Shown here in pieces: positions 16,994-25,473 of a stretch of 55,705 nt of DNA. A model generated the notes under the pieces. That model was not told where the DNA came from, ran no database searches, and worked only from the letters and a program-made list of their open reading frames with translations. The position numbers and the translations under genes were made by a program. Numbering within the stretch: the first letter of the stretch is position 1; the number at the start of each line of letters is the position of its first letter. The DNA is taken from the IMG/VR virus record IMGVR_UViG_3300042862_000096, positions 1 through 55,705 of that record, one strand, 5' to 3'. The stretch comes from a virus.

Positions 16994-17362
16994 ATGTTCG
17001 AATACTTGGCAAGAGTTGATAGAGTTGTAGATGGCGATACAATAGATATAGCGATTGACTTGGGGTTTTCTTTACATTACAAGACTAGGGTTCGGTTGTC
17101 TGGTATAGATACAGCAGAGAAGAATACAGAATTAGGCAAGCAAGTCAAGGAATATGTGAAGAGTGCTCTGGAAGGCAAGTCATTCCGTATCCAAACAACT
17201 AAGCCTGATAAGTATGGACGCATACTAGGAGAATTATTTCTCCCCGACAACACTAGTTTCAACAAGTCTTTGATTGAAAAAGGACTGGCTAAGTCATACG
17301 ATGGAGGTACTAAGACCGTATGGAAAGAGAGCGAACTAAATGTTGGAAAAACTGGCGGTTAA
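16994..17362 (+). CDS. Staphylococcal-nuclease-like (TNase) endonuclease
   Basis: 122 aa, ATG behind AAGGAG. The OB-fold signature is VDRVVDGDTIDIAIDLGF, then RLSGIDTAEKN with the catalytic Arg/Glu pair, and DKYGRILGELFL with the second catalytic Arg. These are the key residues of Ca2+-dependent SNase-family nucleases. No signal peptide, so it acts in the cytoplasm; host DNA degradation or nucleotide scavenging is plausible. Its stop abuts the next gene (17363). Confidence 0.85.
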   Translation: MFEYLARVDRVVDGDTIDIAIDLGFSLHYKTRVRLSGIDTAEKNTELGKQVKEYVKSALEGKSFRIQTTKPDKYGRILGELFLPDNTSFNKSLIEKGLAKSYDGGTKTVWKESELNVGKTGG

Positions 17363-18031
17363 ATGAAAATTCAATTTATACCAGGAAGTGAGCAAGTACA
17401 AGAAATTACAGAGGCTCCAGTACCAAGTAAGTATTGTATTCCTGATTGGTATAAAACCATAGCACCTAATCGCGCTGAGCCTAATATAAAAGCCTGTTCA
17501 CCTTTTTTAGACTCTTTAACGCATGGGTATATTCAAAGAACTTGGACTGATATTAGTGTTGACGAAACAGCAGACGGCTTTCAAATCTCAGCACCTCATT
17601 TAATTAAGATGGTAGATTTTCGCGAGCCGAATCACCTTCCAGAGATAGATGGCTATTTACATTATCAGTTCTTATGGAACTCAATATGGTCTCCAATTTT
17701 CCCGTCAGGTTTTTCAGGACTCGTTACTCACCCGCTAAATCGAATTGACTTACCTTTTTACACTTTCTCAGGAATAATTGATTATGATGAGTTTAGGCAT
17801 GTACCATTTGGCAACTTGCCTTTTTATATTAAAAAAGGTTTTACAGGGGTAATACCGAAAGGAACGCCTATGTATCAACTAATACCTTTGGCTAGAGAAG
17901 ATTGGGAGGCTTCCCTAGGAAAACATGACGCTGATTTTTGGAGCGAGAAAGTGGCAGAACGCGCTCAAATCCCTAATTGGTATAAGAAAAAGATTTGGAA
18001 GAAAAAGGAATTTCAGGTAGACGCGAAATGA
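17363..18031 (+). CDS. PDWYK-family conserved phage protein (paralogue of 1175-1876)
   Basis: 222 aa, function unknown. Shares PDWYK, the CSPFLDSLTHGY stretch, WNSIWSPIFP and IPKGTPMYQLIPLAREDWEA with the minus-strand protein at 1175-1876; identity is moderate, suggesting an old duplication or two independent acquisitions. The stop overlaps the start of the AdoMet decarboxylase (ATGA), so they are coupled. Co-occurrence with speD and oxygenases puts the family among auxiliary metabolic genes. The name DUF6065 is possible but uncertain. Confidence 0.6.
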   Translation: MKIQFIPGSEQVQEITEAPVPSKYCIPDWYKTIAPNRAEPNIKACSPFLDSLTHGYIQRTWTDISVDETADGFQISAPHLIKMVDFREPNHLPEIDGYLHYQFLWNSIWSPIFPSGFSGLVTHPLNRIDLPFYTFSGIIDYDEFRHVPFGNLPFYIKKGFTGVIPKGTPMYQLIPLAREDWEASLGKHDADFWSEKVAERAQIPNWYKKKIWKKKEFQVDAK

Positions 18032-18408
18032 TATTTCATAAACACTTATTAGTTAATGCTAAAGTCAATAGCCCCATGAAGTCTGACGATGAGGCGATAG
18101 AGTTCTTAACTGACTTAGTCAAAGCAATAGACATGAAGATTATTAAAGGTCCTTTTGCCTCTTACGTAGATGTAGAGGGCAATCGAGGACTAACTGCCAT
18201 AGTTATGATTGAAACTAGCCATATTGCCTTTCATATTTGGGACGAACCTTCTCCTGCTTTATTGCAATTTGATCTTTACACCTGTGGGCAGTTAGATCAG
18301 AAAGCAGTCTTAGATACTATTAAGTCAAAGTTTGCTATTACTGCATTTGATTACATACTATTAAATAGAGAAAATGGTTTCATCACTGAAGAACATGGGT
18401 TTGAATAA
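18028..18408 (+). CDS. speD: S-adenosylmethionine decarboxylase proenzyme
   Basis: 126 aa, start ATG 18028 overlapping the previous stop. The prokaryotic class 1 AdoMetDC core is present: S64 in TSHIAFHIWDE (the residue that becomes the pyruvoyl group after self-cleavage), H69, and C86 in DLYTCG, at nearly the same positions as in the bacterial enzymes. It removes CO2 from AdoMet to supply aminopropyl groups for spermidine. The residue before the cleavage Ser is Thr rather than the usual Glu, a variation to note. Polyamines could help pack DNA or support replication. speD is also known from cyanophages. Confidence 0.82.
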   Translation: MIFHKHLLVNAKVNSPMKSDDEAIEFLTDLVKAIDMKIIKGPFASYVDVEGNRGLTAIVMIETSHIAFHIWDEPSPALLQFDLYTCGQLDQKAVLDTIKSKFAITAFDYILLNRENGFITEEHGFE

Positions 18409-18599
18409 TGATTTCTTGGGTTGCTTTAATTTTAAGTTTCTTTGCTTTTGCTTTTGCCACTGCTGCTTTTATGTTTTCTGTATATACCTATTTCAATGGT
18501 TCTAGAGTAAAAGAACTAGACCCTGATGAACTGTTTGATTTACTCTTAGAACAGAACGACACCAATGTAATATTCAAAGAAAGACCTTTTGATGACTAA
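18408..18599 (+). CDS. Single-pass membrane protein
   Basis: 63 aa. Residues about 2-28 are strongly hydrophobic (SWVALILSFFAFAFATAAFM), followed by an acidic cytoplasmic or external tail with ELDPDELFDLLLEQND. The start overlaps the speD stop by one base. It is the last gene of the plus-strand operon and converges with the oxygenase at 18596. Unknown function. Confidence 0.55.
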   Translation: MISWVALILSFFAFAFATAAFMFSVYTYFNGSRVKELDPDELFDLLLEQNDTNVIFKERPFDD

Positions 18600-19156
18600 G
18601 TTTGCGCGTCTGAGCGCAGCATAAAACCTTGAACTGTAATTCTTAAACTTGTACTAGAAGTAACAGGTGTGGTTCCGTGCATCATTGACCCCTCATTGTA
18701 AACTAAAGTATTAAACTTTGGTTCAACAACTTTTAGTTCGCTTGTGGTCTCATCTTGCCAAATAAAAAGTCCCCCATCGTTGTAATGCCAGTCTTTATTC
18801 AAATATATGGTAACTGCTTGTTTCGCATGAGCGTCACCGTGCCAGTTAATCCATGAGCCTTTCGTCCAAACATAAATCATAAACTTCATTTCCTCGCGGA
18901 GACTTTCTTCGGTTTCATTTGAAAATAAGTCGTTCTTTTTTAAGAAAGGAATTATCTGTTTGCTTAAGGATTTCGGCATTGAGTAACATAGAACAGGGGT
19001 AGACTCTTGATTTAGGTCTGAGTGCCAACGGAAATTAGTCCATGACTGTATATTGAGTTCTTCTTCTGTTAAGTCATACCCTCTTGTTAATCTGTATCCC
19101 AAACCACCAATTTCGTAACAAAGTTGTTCAGGTAATACATTTTCAATAATTCTCAT
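18596..19156 (-). CDS. 2-oxoglutarate/Fe(II) dioxygenase
   Basis: 186 aa. The metal-binding H-x-D is NWHGDAHAKQAVTIYL, the jelly-roll strand is YNDGGLFIWQD, the distal His is in MMHGTTPV, and the 2OG-binding Arg is in SLRITVQGF. Family members hydroxylate amino acids, peptides or small molecules. This is the third dioxygenase besides the TET-like protein. It shares a transcription unit with the carbamoyltransferase upstream, so joint action in a modification pathway is possible. Confidence 0.82.
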   Translation of the reverse strand: MRIIENVLPEQLCYEIGGLGYRLTRGYDLTEEELNIQSWTNFRWHSDLNQESTPVLCYSMPKSLSKQIIPFLKKNDLFSNETEESLREEMKFMIYVWTKGSWINWHGDAHAKQAVTIYLNKDWHYNDGGLFIWQDETTSELKVVEPKFNTLVYNEGSMMHGTTPVTSSTSLRITVQGFMLRSDAQT

Positions 19157-19288
19157 TTAATTCGACCACCATTTATGTGCCACAAAAATAATATAAAACC
19201 TCAGGAATTGAATAGTAAGACTTTTATCCCAACTATGGAATTGAATTGCTATCCCCCAGTTATCTGTCACACCCTTAAAAACTTTCAT
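19157..19288 (-). CDS. Small protein between carbamoyltransferase and oxygenase
   Basis: 43 aa from ATG 19288, overlapping the carbamoyltransferase stop by 14 nt; GAGAGAG lies upstream. Trp/Phe-rich: TDNWGIAIQFHSWDKS then FLRFYIIFVAHKWW. The C-terminal hydrophobic stretch could associate with membranes. Its stop is immediately before the next start (TAAATG). No family recognised. Confidence 0.45.
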   Translation of the reverse strand: MKVFKGVTDNWGIAIQFHSWDKSLTIQFLRFYIIFVAHKWWSN

Positions 19289-20924
19289 TTGTATCTCTCT
19301 CTACTATAGTTTTCGTATCAACAAAATATACCGCATCTAGGGTACTTTCGCTCAAGGTTTGTATTGCCTCGTCTTTAGTTTGAACTAAAGGCTCTCCAGC
19401 AAGATTGAAACTTGTATTAAGTAACATAGGACACCCTGTTTTTTCATAAAAGCCTTGAAGTAGGTCGAATAGAAAGCCTTCTTTGACTGTTTGTATTCTG
19501 CTTGTATTATCTACATGAATAATTCCGGGCACGAGGCTTATTGCCGACTCTTTTGCATCAAAGTTTACTGTCATATATTCTGATGAAGAAAGACCTAAAG
19601 TAACGAAATACTTATCGAATTCTGACTCTAATATAACTCCAGCAAAAGGTCTATACCATTCCCTTTTTTTAATTTTATTGACGATTGCCTTACAGTCCTT
19701 ATTTCTTGGGTCGAAAAGAATTGACCTATGACCTAACGCCCTTGGACCAGCCTCAGGACTGCCATCGAAAATGGCTAAACTCTTTTGATTGATTAACAAG
19801 TCTACTAAGTGTTCCATATTTGGCACTCTTTCACCAAAAGTTCTAAGGTCTAGGTCATAAAAATGAAAAAAGTTATCCTTTAATTTTTTAGGTCGCTTGC
19901 CTGTTTCCATAACATATTTCATCATAGCGGCACCAATAGGCACACCTGTATCATCGGCTACTGGTTCGAAATAGAAAGTAACATCTTTCATGTTTTTAAG
20001 ATAGAAGTTATTAGCGACTACATTTAATCCATAACCACCAACGAGGCAAACATTACGGACTTTGGTTTTCTCTACATGATATTTAATCAACTCTAAAACT
20101 GCTTCTTGGGTATCGATTTGAACTTGCTTAGCCAAGTTTGCGTACTCTAAGTAGTTTTGATTATCTATATCAGAAGTTATTTTATCTTCTTTTTCAAAGA
20201 AGCAAACAGGGTAAGAATCAGTAAATAATTCAGCCCTTGCAACGGACTTATGAAAGAGTTTATAGTTATCGTTGTAAGTTCCATAAGAGGAAAGCCCCAT
20301 AGTTTTTCCATTTTCTAAAGGGTTTTGCCCGATCATAGTTGTAGCCGACTCATAGACTTTAACAATGCTCAAAAAATTATTGAGAGTAACTTTTGTGTCA
20401 AGATAAAGAACTTCTAAAGACTTTAGAACTTTTAGCCGTTTAGAAGACATATCAGGCATAAGCCAAAAGTTTTTCTGTAAAGGTTTTAGAAAGTTATTTT
20501 TATCGCATAAATATACAGACTCTGACTCTCTAGCAACTTCTTTATCCTCAGCAAAAATTATAGAGCCATTTCGGTCAATAACAAAAACTAAGCAACTTTC
20601 AAACCCGCTATTAAAGTAGGCAAGGTTGGCATGTGATTGATGATGAGTTAGTGCCGAGAAATTCTCTAAAGGCACATTAAAAGTTTTTTCTATATAACGG
20701 CTATAAACAGTTTCAATACCGAGTTCATTGTTATCTGGTACTGTATAGAGCGCATGGTCTAAAGGTCCTGCTAAATTTGCTTTCAATAATTCTAAAGATT
20801 TGAAGGGGTGCTTGTCTCTCTTTTTTCTAGAGATTCGTTCTTCCTTACAAAAAAACTCAATTTCGCCATCATTTAATACACATACAGAACTATCATGGGC
20901 TATATTAAATGCTAGTATTCTCAT
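19275..20924 (-). CDS. NodU/CmcH-family carbamoyltransferase
   Basis: 549 aa, full length for the family. The N-terminal Kae1/TsaD-like domain has [15 protein letters not shown] and the metal-site [12 protein letters not shown]. The middle has [12 protein letters not shown] and [13 protein letters not shown]. The YrdC-like C-terminal domain has [30 protein letters not shown] and [14 protein letters not shown]. These enzymes transfer carbamoyl from carbamoyl phosphate, with ATP, to hydroxyl groups. In phages, relatives have been linked to carbamoylated hydroxymethyl bases in DNA. Together with the TET-like oxygenase at 24607 and the glycosyltransferase at 23807, DNA base decoration is the favoured role; modification of a small metabolite is the alternative. 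Confidence 0.85.
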   Translation of the reverse strand: MRILAFNIAHDSSVCVLNDGEIEFFCKEERISRKKRDKHPFKSLELLKANLAGPLDHALYTVPDNNELGIETVYSRYIEKTFNVPLENFSALTHHQSHANLAYFNSGFESCLVFVIDRNGSIIFAEDKEVARESESVYLCDKNNFLKPLQKNFWLMPDMSSKRLKVLKSLEVLYLDTKVTLNNFLSIVKVYESATTMIGQNPLENGKTMGLSSYGTYNDNYKLFHKSVARAELFTDSYPVCFFEKEDKITSDIDNQNYLEYANLAKQVQIDTQEAVLELIKYHVEKTKVRNVCLVGGYGLNVVANNFYLKNMKDVTFYFEPVADDTGVPIGAAMMKYVMETGKRPKKLKDNFFHFYDLDLRTFGERVPNMEHLVDLLINQKSLAIFDGSPEAGPRALGHRSILFDPRNKDCKAIVNKIKKREWYRPFAGVILESEFDKYFVTLGLSSSEYMTVNFDAKESAISLVPGIIHVDNTSRIQTVKEGFLFDLLQGFYEKTGCPMLLNTSFNLAGEPLVQTKDEAIQTLSESTLDAVYFVDTKTIVERDTNESF

Positions 20925-21222
20925 TACGGTCCCTCTCGGCTCGCTCTTCTTGAACCATAGCCAAGGTAAGAAAGTAACCTATACCATCAACGATATTATC
21001 TACTTTAGGCGCATTGGTTTGGCGACTTATTTTAATTCCCACCATACATAAGGCTACTTGCTCAGCCGTAACTGGAACTCCTAATATCGCCTCCCATATC
21101 TTTCCTGCTCTAGTGAAGTCATCAAGAGGGTGACCGTAATCTTCTTGTCTATCTCCAGTTACTAACCTAGCAGCATAAGCAGCAATATCTCTTGGGTCAT
21201 TAAACACGCCATTTACCTCCAA
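20905..21222 (-). CDS. DUF6378-like phage protein
   Basis: 105 aa, ATG behind GGAGGT. The conserved core [20 protein letters not shown] and [20 protein letters not shown] followed by [10 protein letters not shown] matches a common actinophage family (DUF6378). The helical bundle with D-x2-D motifs recalls MazG-like nucleotide pyrophosphohydrolases, but catalysis is not shown. It lies between terminase and carbamoyltransferase and overlaps the latter by 20 nt. Confidence 0.65.
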   Translation of the reverse strand: MEVNGVFNDPRDIAAYAARLVTGDRQEDYGHPLDDFTRAGKIWEAILGVPVTAEQVALCMVGIKISRQTNAPKVDNIVDGIGYFLTLAMVQEERAERDRNENTSI

Positions 21223-21376
21223 ACTTAGGAACTTCTTTAAAAGATTTTACTGAACTACTACAGGTAGGGCAACTTCCTTCATAGTAAATTAAAGTAGAAC
21301 TCGGCGAACTTGGAGCATTGTTACCCTTCACCTTTACTCTTTCTTTACATTTACTACAATATCCAATGAAACTCAT
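21200..21376 (-). CDS. Small zinc-ribbon protein (DUF5679-like)
   Basis: 58 aa from ATG 21376 (AAGGA upstream); the preceding GTG is less likely. CSKC near the N-terminus and CPTC about 30 residues later make a four-cysteine zinc ribbon. [20 protein letters not shown] segment is typical of DUF5679-type small ribbons. It overlaps neighbours on both sides, as in many actinophage operons. Probably nucleic-acid or protein binding. Confidence 0.6.
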   Translation of the reverse strand: MSFIGYCSKCKERVKVKGNNAPSSPSSTLIYYEGSCPTCSSSVKSFKEVPKFGGKWRV

Positions 21377-21378
21377 TT

Positions 21379-22764
21379 TCACATCCTTGGTATAGACCAG
21401 TCGTTAATTTGAGTAAGTGATAGTGGAACTGTTCCTGTTAGTGTTTGGTAACTACCGCTTAGTTCTGTAAGTGCCCAAACTAGAGCATCTAGTCTATCTG
21501 GTGATTTCTTAGAGTCCGGTGTCCAAAGAACCATTTGGTCTTCTAACTGTGGAAAGCCTCCTACGTGGTGAACCTTACCTTGTTCATAGAGTGCTGATAT
21601 CGGTTCTGCTCTTGTGGATTTATTGCGTGTCGCATGAACTTTCTTGACTGGTGCATTTCTATCTACTTGTTGAATAACCATAGCAACCATATCTCCACCA
21701 TTATTTACTTCAGCAACTAATCTGTCTGCTCTCCATCTTGTATATGCTTGAAGTGATCGCTTACCCCACTCGTTAGGTGTTGCTCTCAAAGTATCATCAG
21801 CCAATACATAGAAGTGTTTATCTTCGCCAAGACCACAAGTAATAATTCCTGTTTCATCAGAGTTCTCACTACTAGTTACGGCAGGGTCTATACCTACTAC
21901 CACTCTTGTTAGTTTAGGTAAGTTATCAATACTAATTCTTGTATCTTCAATCCAGTTTCTTATCCACAAGGCTCCCTCAGCCTGTTCAAGTATTTCGCCG
22001 TAAAGTTCCTGTCGCCCTGTTCTTGTGCCCTCATATCGGTTACGTAACTCCTTTAATGCGTTCCCTGAAAGGTTCTTAGCATTATCAAAAGTGCTACCTC
22101 TTGTTAAATGTATTGAGTTATCTGTTCTGCTAACCCACTCACGGATTAACTTAATTGGCTTGGGTGTAGTAGTAACAACAACTCTTGGTCTTTCACCAAT
22201 ACGCAATGCTGGTGCTAATCCTTCTGTCCATGATTCGTATGGATATTGCCATGATGCTATCTCGTCTAGCCAAGCACCAGATAAGTTAAGACCACGACCA
22301 GAATCTGGAGAGTCTGCACCAAAGGTATGTATTCTTGCCCCATTAGCCATATCTATTTTGTGTGATGATTTGTTATAGACATAATCTTTTTCGTTCTGTA
22401 ATCCTTGGTGTTGGAGTGCTTTCAATAATCCGCTAGGTCCTTCTACGCAGATACTCTTTGCGTCTTTGAAGGTTGGTGCGACAATAGCCCATTGGGTGGA
22501 AACATTATCTTTAGTCTTAGGGTTATCTATAACTTTCTTAGCAAGCCACTCTGCTCCAGTTCTTGTCTTACCCCAACCACGACCAGAAAGAATTAACCAG
22601 ATAAACCAATCACCTTCAGGTTCTTGTTGCTCGGGTCTACCAATAAACCACCAAGGAGATTTATAGAGTTCTGTTAATACTGGTTCAGGAAGTTCCGAGA
22701 GCCACTTTTCTTTCTCACTCTTGGATAACTTCTGGACTTTCTCCATCAATGATAAGCCCATCAT
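21379..22764 (-). CDS. terL: Terminase large subunit
   Basis: About 461 aa; the start is one of several close ATGs (22776, 22764, 22761), of which 22764/22761 sit best behind AGGGGG. The ATPase has Walker A SGRGWGKTRTG and Walker B GAWLDEIASW, with a TTTPKP coupling motif. The C-terminal RNase H-fold nuclease has acidic residues in VVGIDPAVTSSENSDE, AEVNNGGD and DRLDALVWAL. It pumps DNA into the prohead and cuts it. The terL gene is separated from the portal by the carbamoyltransferase and speD regions, an atypical order. Confidence 0.92.
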   Translation of the reverse strand: MMGLSLMEKVQKLSKSEKEKWLSELPEPVLTELYKSPWWFIGRPEQQEPEGDWFIWLILSGRGWGKTRTGAEWLAKKVIDNPKTKDNVSTQWAIVAPTFKDAKSICVEGPSGLLKALQHQGLQNEKDYVYNKSSHKIDMANGARIHTFGADSPDSGRGLNLSGAWLDEIASWQYPYESWTEGLAPALRIGERPRVVVTTTPKPIKLIREWVSRTDNSIHLTRGSTFDNAKNLSGNALKELRNRYEGTRTGRQELYGEILEQAEGALWIRNWIEDTRISIDNLPKLTRVVVGIDPAVTSSENSDETGIITCGLGEDKHFYVLADDTLRATPNEWGKRSLQAYTRWRADRLVAEVNNGGDMVAMVIQQVDRNAPVKKVHATRNKSTRAEPISALYEQGKVHHVGGFPQLEDQMVLWTPDSKKSPDRLDALVWALTELSGSYQTLTGTVPLSLTQINDWSIPRM

Positions 22765-23206
22765 CTCCCCCTTCATTAAGCATTTCTAATACTACTTTCC
22801 TAGCCTCTTCAACGCTAATTGTTATTGGCGCTCCGTCAGGTCCAGAAAGTTCTGCTTTAATCTTAGTGTGTTGTGCCCAGCGTTCAGGGTGTTTTCTTTC
22901 TAGCCACCATGCTGCTGCTTGCCATCTTCCATTTTGTGCTGCTTGAACAATTCTGCCAACATTCATTGTTTCTGCTTCTGCTTCGCTACGCTCAAACGAC
23001 TCTCGAAATTCTTGTAATTCCTCACTAGCATTCTTGGCTCTTGACTGTTCTAACCAGCGATAAAGAGTTGCTTCAGATATACCAGCAAAGGAGCAGGCAA
23101 CTTTCTTGTCGTTTCCTGCTCTTATTGCTTTGATTAACTTATCCCTTCGAGCATCATCTAGTTTGGTCTTTCTTCCTCGCTTTGTAACAGAATCGTTATC
23201 AGTCAT
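22715..23206 (-). CDS. terS: Terminase small subunit
   Basis: 163 aa from ATG 23206, which overlaps the methyltransferase stop (TAATG). A helix-turn-helix is visible in ACSFAGISEATLYRWLEQSR, followed by a helical oligomerisation region and RKHPERWAQHTKI, a recurrent terS feature. The acidic C-terminal end overlaps terL. It recognises the packaging site and loads TerL. Confidence 0.82.
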   Translation of the reverse strand: MTDNDSVTKRGRKTKLDDARRDKLIKAIRAGNDKKVACSFAGISEATLYRWLEQSRAKNASEELQEFRESFERSEAEAETMNVGRIVQAAQNGRWQAAAWWLERKHPERWAQHTKIKAELSGPDGAPITISVEEARKVVLEMLNEGGDDGLIIDGESPEVIQE

Positions 23207-23823
23207 TATCTTGCCCATACCGCAATAGTCTGCCAGCCTTTGGGCGTAATCTTAGGTGGCTTTATTGCTGTCCACTTCTCGAATCCTTGAATCAGTTTGG
23301 GTGCCTCTATCTCTCTTAAGGCTTTCCTGTTTAAGTGAATTTCCATTGTTACATATTGTACCGAATCAGGAAGTGTTTCGGGTATGTTGAATTCGTATTC
23401 TGCGCCCTCGCAGTCAATCTTTACTACATTGGGTTGAACTCTAGCCACTACCTCAGCAAATGAATCGCTCGGAACTATTATATGGTTTCTAGTTGGGCCA
23501 TCATAAAGAATACTATGTCCGCCCGTATGTCCAGAAGTTTTAACATTAAGCATTACATCTCTGCCATCACGGGTTAATGCTTTGTTATGGATTTCAACTG
23601 GTTTGCCTTCTGTGTTGAGAGTAAGCATACGGAAATTGTCTGGTTCTGGTTCATAGGCAACTACGAAACCAGCACCTTGTAGTAATGCCCAATTAGTAAA
23701 AGAACCTATGTGTCCACCAACATCTAACACTTTACAACCAGCAGGTATTGGGCAGGTTTTATACGCATTTATTTCGCCCAATGTCATAGCATCGGTTGTT
23801 CCTTCTCTAGTTTGCAAGTCCAT
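23206..23823 (-). CDS. FkbM-type SAM-dependent methyltransferase
   Basis: 205 aa. Rossmann motif I is VLDVGGHIGSFTNWAL, motif II is VVAYEPEPDNFRML, and the FkbM hallmark is VVKIDCEGAEYEF followed by YVTMEIH. FkbM enzymes O-methylate sugars and natural products. Its start overlaps the glycosyltransferase by 17 nt, so it may methylate the sugar placed on DNA by that enzyme. This is inferred from context; SAM-methyltransferases have been described in TET/glycosyltransferase neighbourhoods. Confidence 0.75.
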   Translation of the reverse strand: MDLQTREGTTDAMTLGEINAYKTCPIPAGCKVLDVGGHIGSFTNWALLQGAGFVVAYEPEPDNFRMLTLNTEGKPVEIHNKALTRDGRDVMLNVKTSGHTGGHSILYDGPTRNHIIVPSDSFAEVVARVQPNVVKIDCEGAEYEFNIPETLPDSVQYVTMEIHLNRKALREIEAPKLIQGFEKWTAIKPPKITPKGWQTIAVWAR

Positions 23824-24610
23824 GTAATGGTCTCTCTTTTCTTCCTAAAGTAATCGGCTTCAAGCGAAGATTCACTACTCCTCCTGCTTTAATCTGTATT
23901 GAAGATAGGTCTGGATATCTTTCTTGTACCCAACGCAATTCTGAAGCATGTCTATCTTTTCTCACATCTCCATCTTCTGTTACGCAAGCATCTATACCGC
24001 CTGAAGCAAAATACTTGGTCTTTGGGCATAAGAATTCTAGGCGAACAACGCAACCATATCTAGTAAATCCTCTAAGAGTTGAATGGTGGTCTTCTCCTGT
24101 TGGGGTCATGCGTCTTTCAGGATCGCAGAATATCCAGTCTTTAGCATAAGTTCCCATGAAGTTAGCACATATATATCGAAGTCCTACTGAAATATGGTCT
24201 TTTAAGAAGAAGTGGTTCATGGTTGGGTTAATACCCCACTGTCTTGCTCCCTGTTCTTCTGCTGTTGAGAAACCTATCTCTGCTATCTCGTCGAGTTGGT
24301 ACCGTGTTGGTACTAGTTTCTTATCTCCAAGTTCTAGTAAATCAGACATATCATCATCAATGCTTAATAGTCTTTCATTTTCAGGAAACCAGTTGTGGTA
24401 AAACTTTCTTTGGGTAGATATACCACGCACGCCAACAACAATGCGGTAATCGTCTTTTAATACAGACCGATAGAGTTCTTCTTGCTCTTCATTAGCGACA
24501 AAGACATGAACCTTATCTTTATCTACTTTCAGGCGTTCTAAAGTTGCTAGAGTTTGATCTCGGCAAATCTCTGCTCGCTGGTAAGAAGGAACTACTACTT
24601 GATACTTCAA
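23807..24610 (-). CDS. Glycosyltransferase of the TET-associated / GT2-like type
   Basis: 267 aa, TTG start overlapping the oxygenase stop by 4 nt. It begins VVVPSYQRAEICRDQTLATL, has the sugar-nucleotide DxD motif LLSIDDDMSDLLEL, and later GEDHHSTLRG and ASGGIDACVTEDGDVRKDRH. The pattern matches the glycosyltransferases that accompany TET/JBP oxygenases in phages (TAGT/GREB1-type), which glycosylate hydroxylated bases. Cytosolic, no membrane segments. Most likely donor is a UDP-sugar; acceptor probably a hydroxymethyl base made by the neighbouring enzyme. Confidence 0.72.
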   Translation of the reverse strand: MKYQVVVPSYQRAEICRDQTLATLERLKVDKDKVHVFVANEEQEELYRSVLKDDYRIVVGVRGISTQRKFYHNWFPENERLLSIDDDMSDLLELGDKKLVPTRYQLDEIAEIGFSTAEEQGARQWGINPTMNHFFLKDHISVGLRYICANFMGTYAKDWIFCDPERRMTPTGEDHHSTLRGFTRYGCVVRLEFLCPKTKYFASGGIDACVTEDGDVRKDRHASELRWVQERYPDLSSIQIKAGGVVNLRLKPITLGRKERPLHGLAN

Positions 24611-25473
24611 CCAACCTTAAACGGAGTATCACCTTTGAGAGCAGAAGCCAGTCCTGTTTCTCGTTCTGTTCTCCGTTTCCTCGCTTCTTTCTGTTCAACT
24701 GCGAATGAGAAGCAGTCTTTCATGCCTCTTAAGCAGTAATAAACAACTGTGTAGCGGTAAGAATCTTTCTGAACATGTGCTATCGGAGTAACTCCGTGAA
24801 GGTATCTGTATCCTGGAAAGAATAAACACCAACCATCTCGGCACTCAATAACTAAATCGTATTCGGGCATACTTAGGTAACCACCACGAGTACCTCTTCT
24901 AATTACTGGCATAGCAGACCACATATCAAAGTTGTTGCCGTCAAAGTGGTATGGAAGGGTTGAGGTTTTATTAATAACTCCGCTAGTCCAAAGACTTCGC
25001 TCGCTTAATCTCCACTCATCTGCTACTGCTGCTGTTTCGGTTACATCTGCATTGTATACATCAGGAATTAACTCTTTAATAATATCTGCTAATACATCTG
25101 CTGTTCTAGTTAGAACATCATGCTCTTCGGGTTGGTCATAAGATAATGCTGTTGGTCGGCATGCTTCTCTAGTTTGAAATGGTTTGCGTGGCGCCATACC
25201 GAAAGTTCTTGAATGATTTTCTACACCAGTTGATTGTCTAGTTACACCTGATGAAGAATACTTAATTGAACGAACTGCTTTTCTAAGTTCTGGAATTACT
25301 GCTTCTGGTAGAGGCATGTAAACTAAGAAAGGTTCATTGGTGTCTGCATCAACATAGATTCCAGCCTCTTTGATATTTGCTTCTAACTCTGGAACATCTA
25401 CACCTTTAAGTTCCTTAGTTTTACTTCTATCAAAAACTCTTTTGACTGGTATTACATCTAAATCTTTAATCAC
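24607..25473 (-). CDS. TET/JBP-family 2OG-Fe(II) DNA base oxygenase
   Basis: 288 aa from GTG 25473, chosen because it overlaps the ParB stop and follows GAGG with 6-nt spacing; an ATG 54 nt earlier has no ribosome-binding site. With this start the catalytic H176-x-D178 is in LPYHFDGNN, followed by GGYLSMPEYDL, the distal H226 in RYLHGVTP and 2OG-binding R240 in SYRYTVVYY. The order and the GG-LxxPxY strand are those of TET/JBP dioxygenases, which hydroxylate methyl groups of 5-methylcytosine or thymine in DNA. Situated between ParB and glycosyltransferase, the standard hypermodification arrangement. Confidence 0.75.
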   Translation of the reverse strand: MIKDLDVIPVKRVFDRSKTKELKGVDVPELEANIKEAGIYVDADTNEPFLVYMPLPEAVIPELRKAVRSIKYSSSGVTRQSTGVENHSRTFGMAPRKPFQTREACRPTALSYDQPEEHDVLTRTADVLADIIKELIPDVYNADVTETAAVADEWRLSERSLWTSGVINKTSTLPYHFDGNNFDMWSAMPVIRRGTRGGYLSMPEYDLVIECRDGWCLFFPGYRYLHGVTPIAHVQKDSYRYTVVYYCLRGMKDCFSFAVEQKEARKRRTERETGLASALKGDTPFKVG

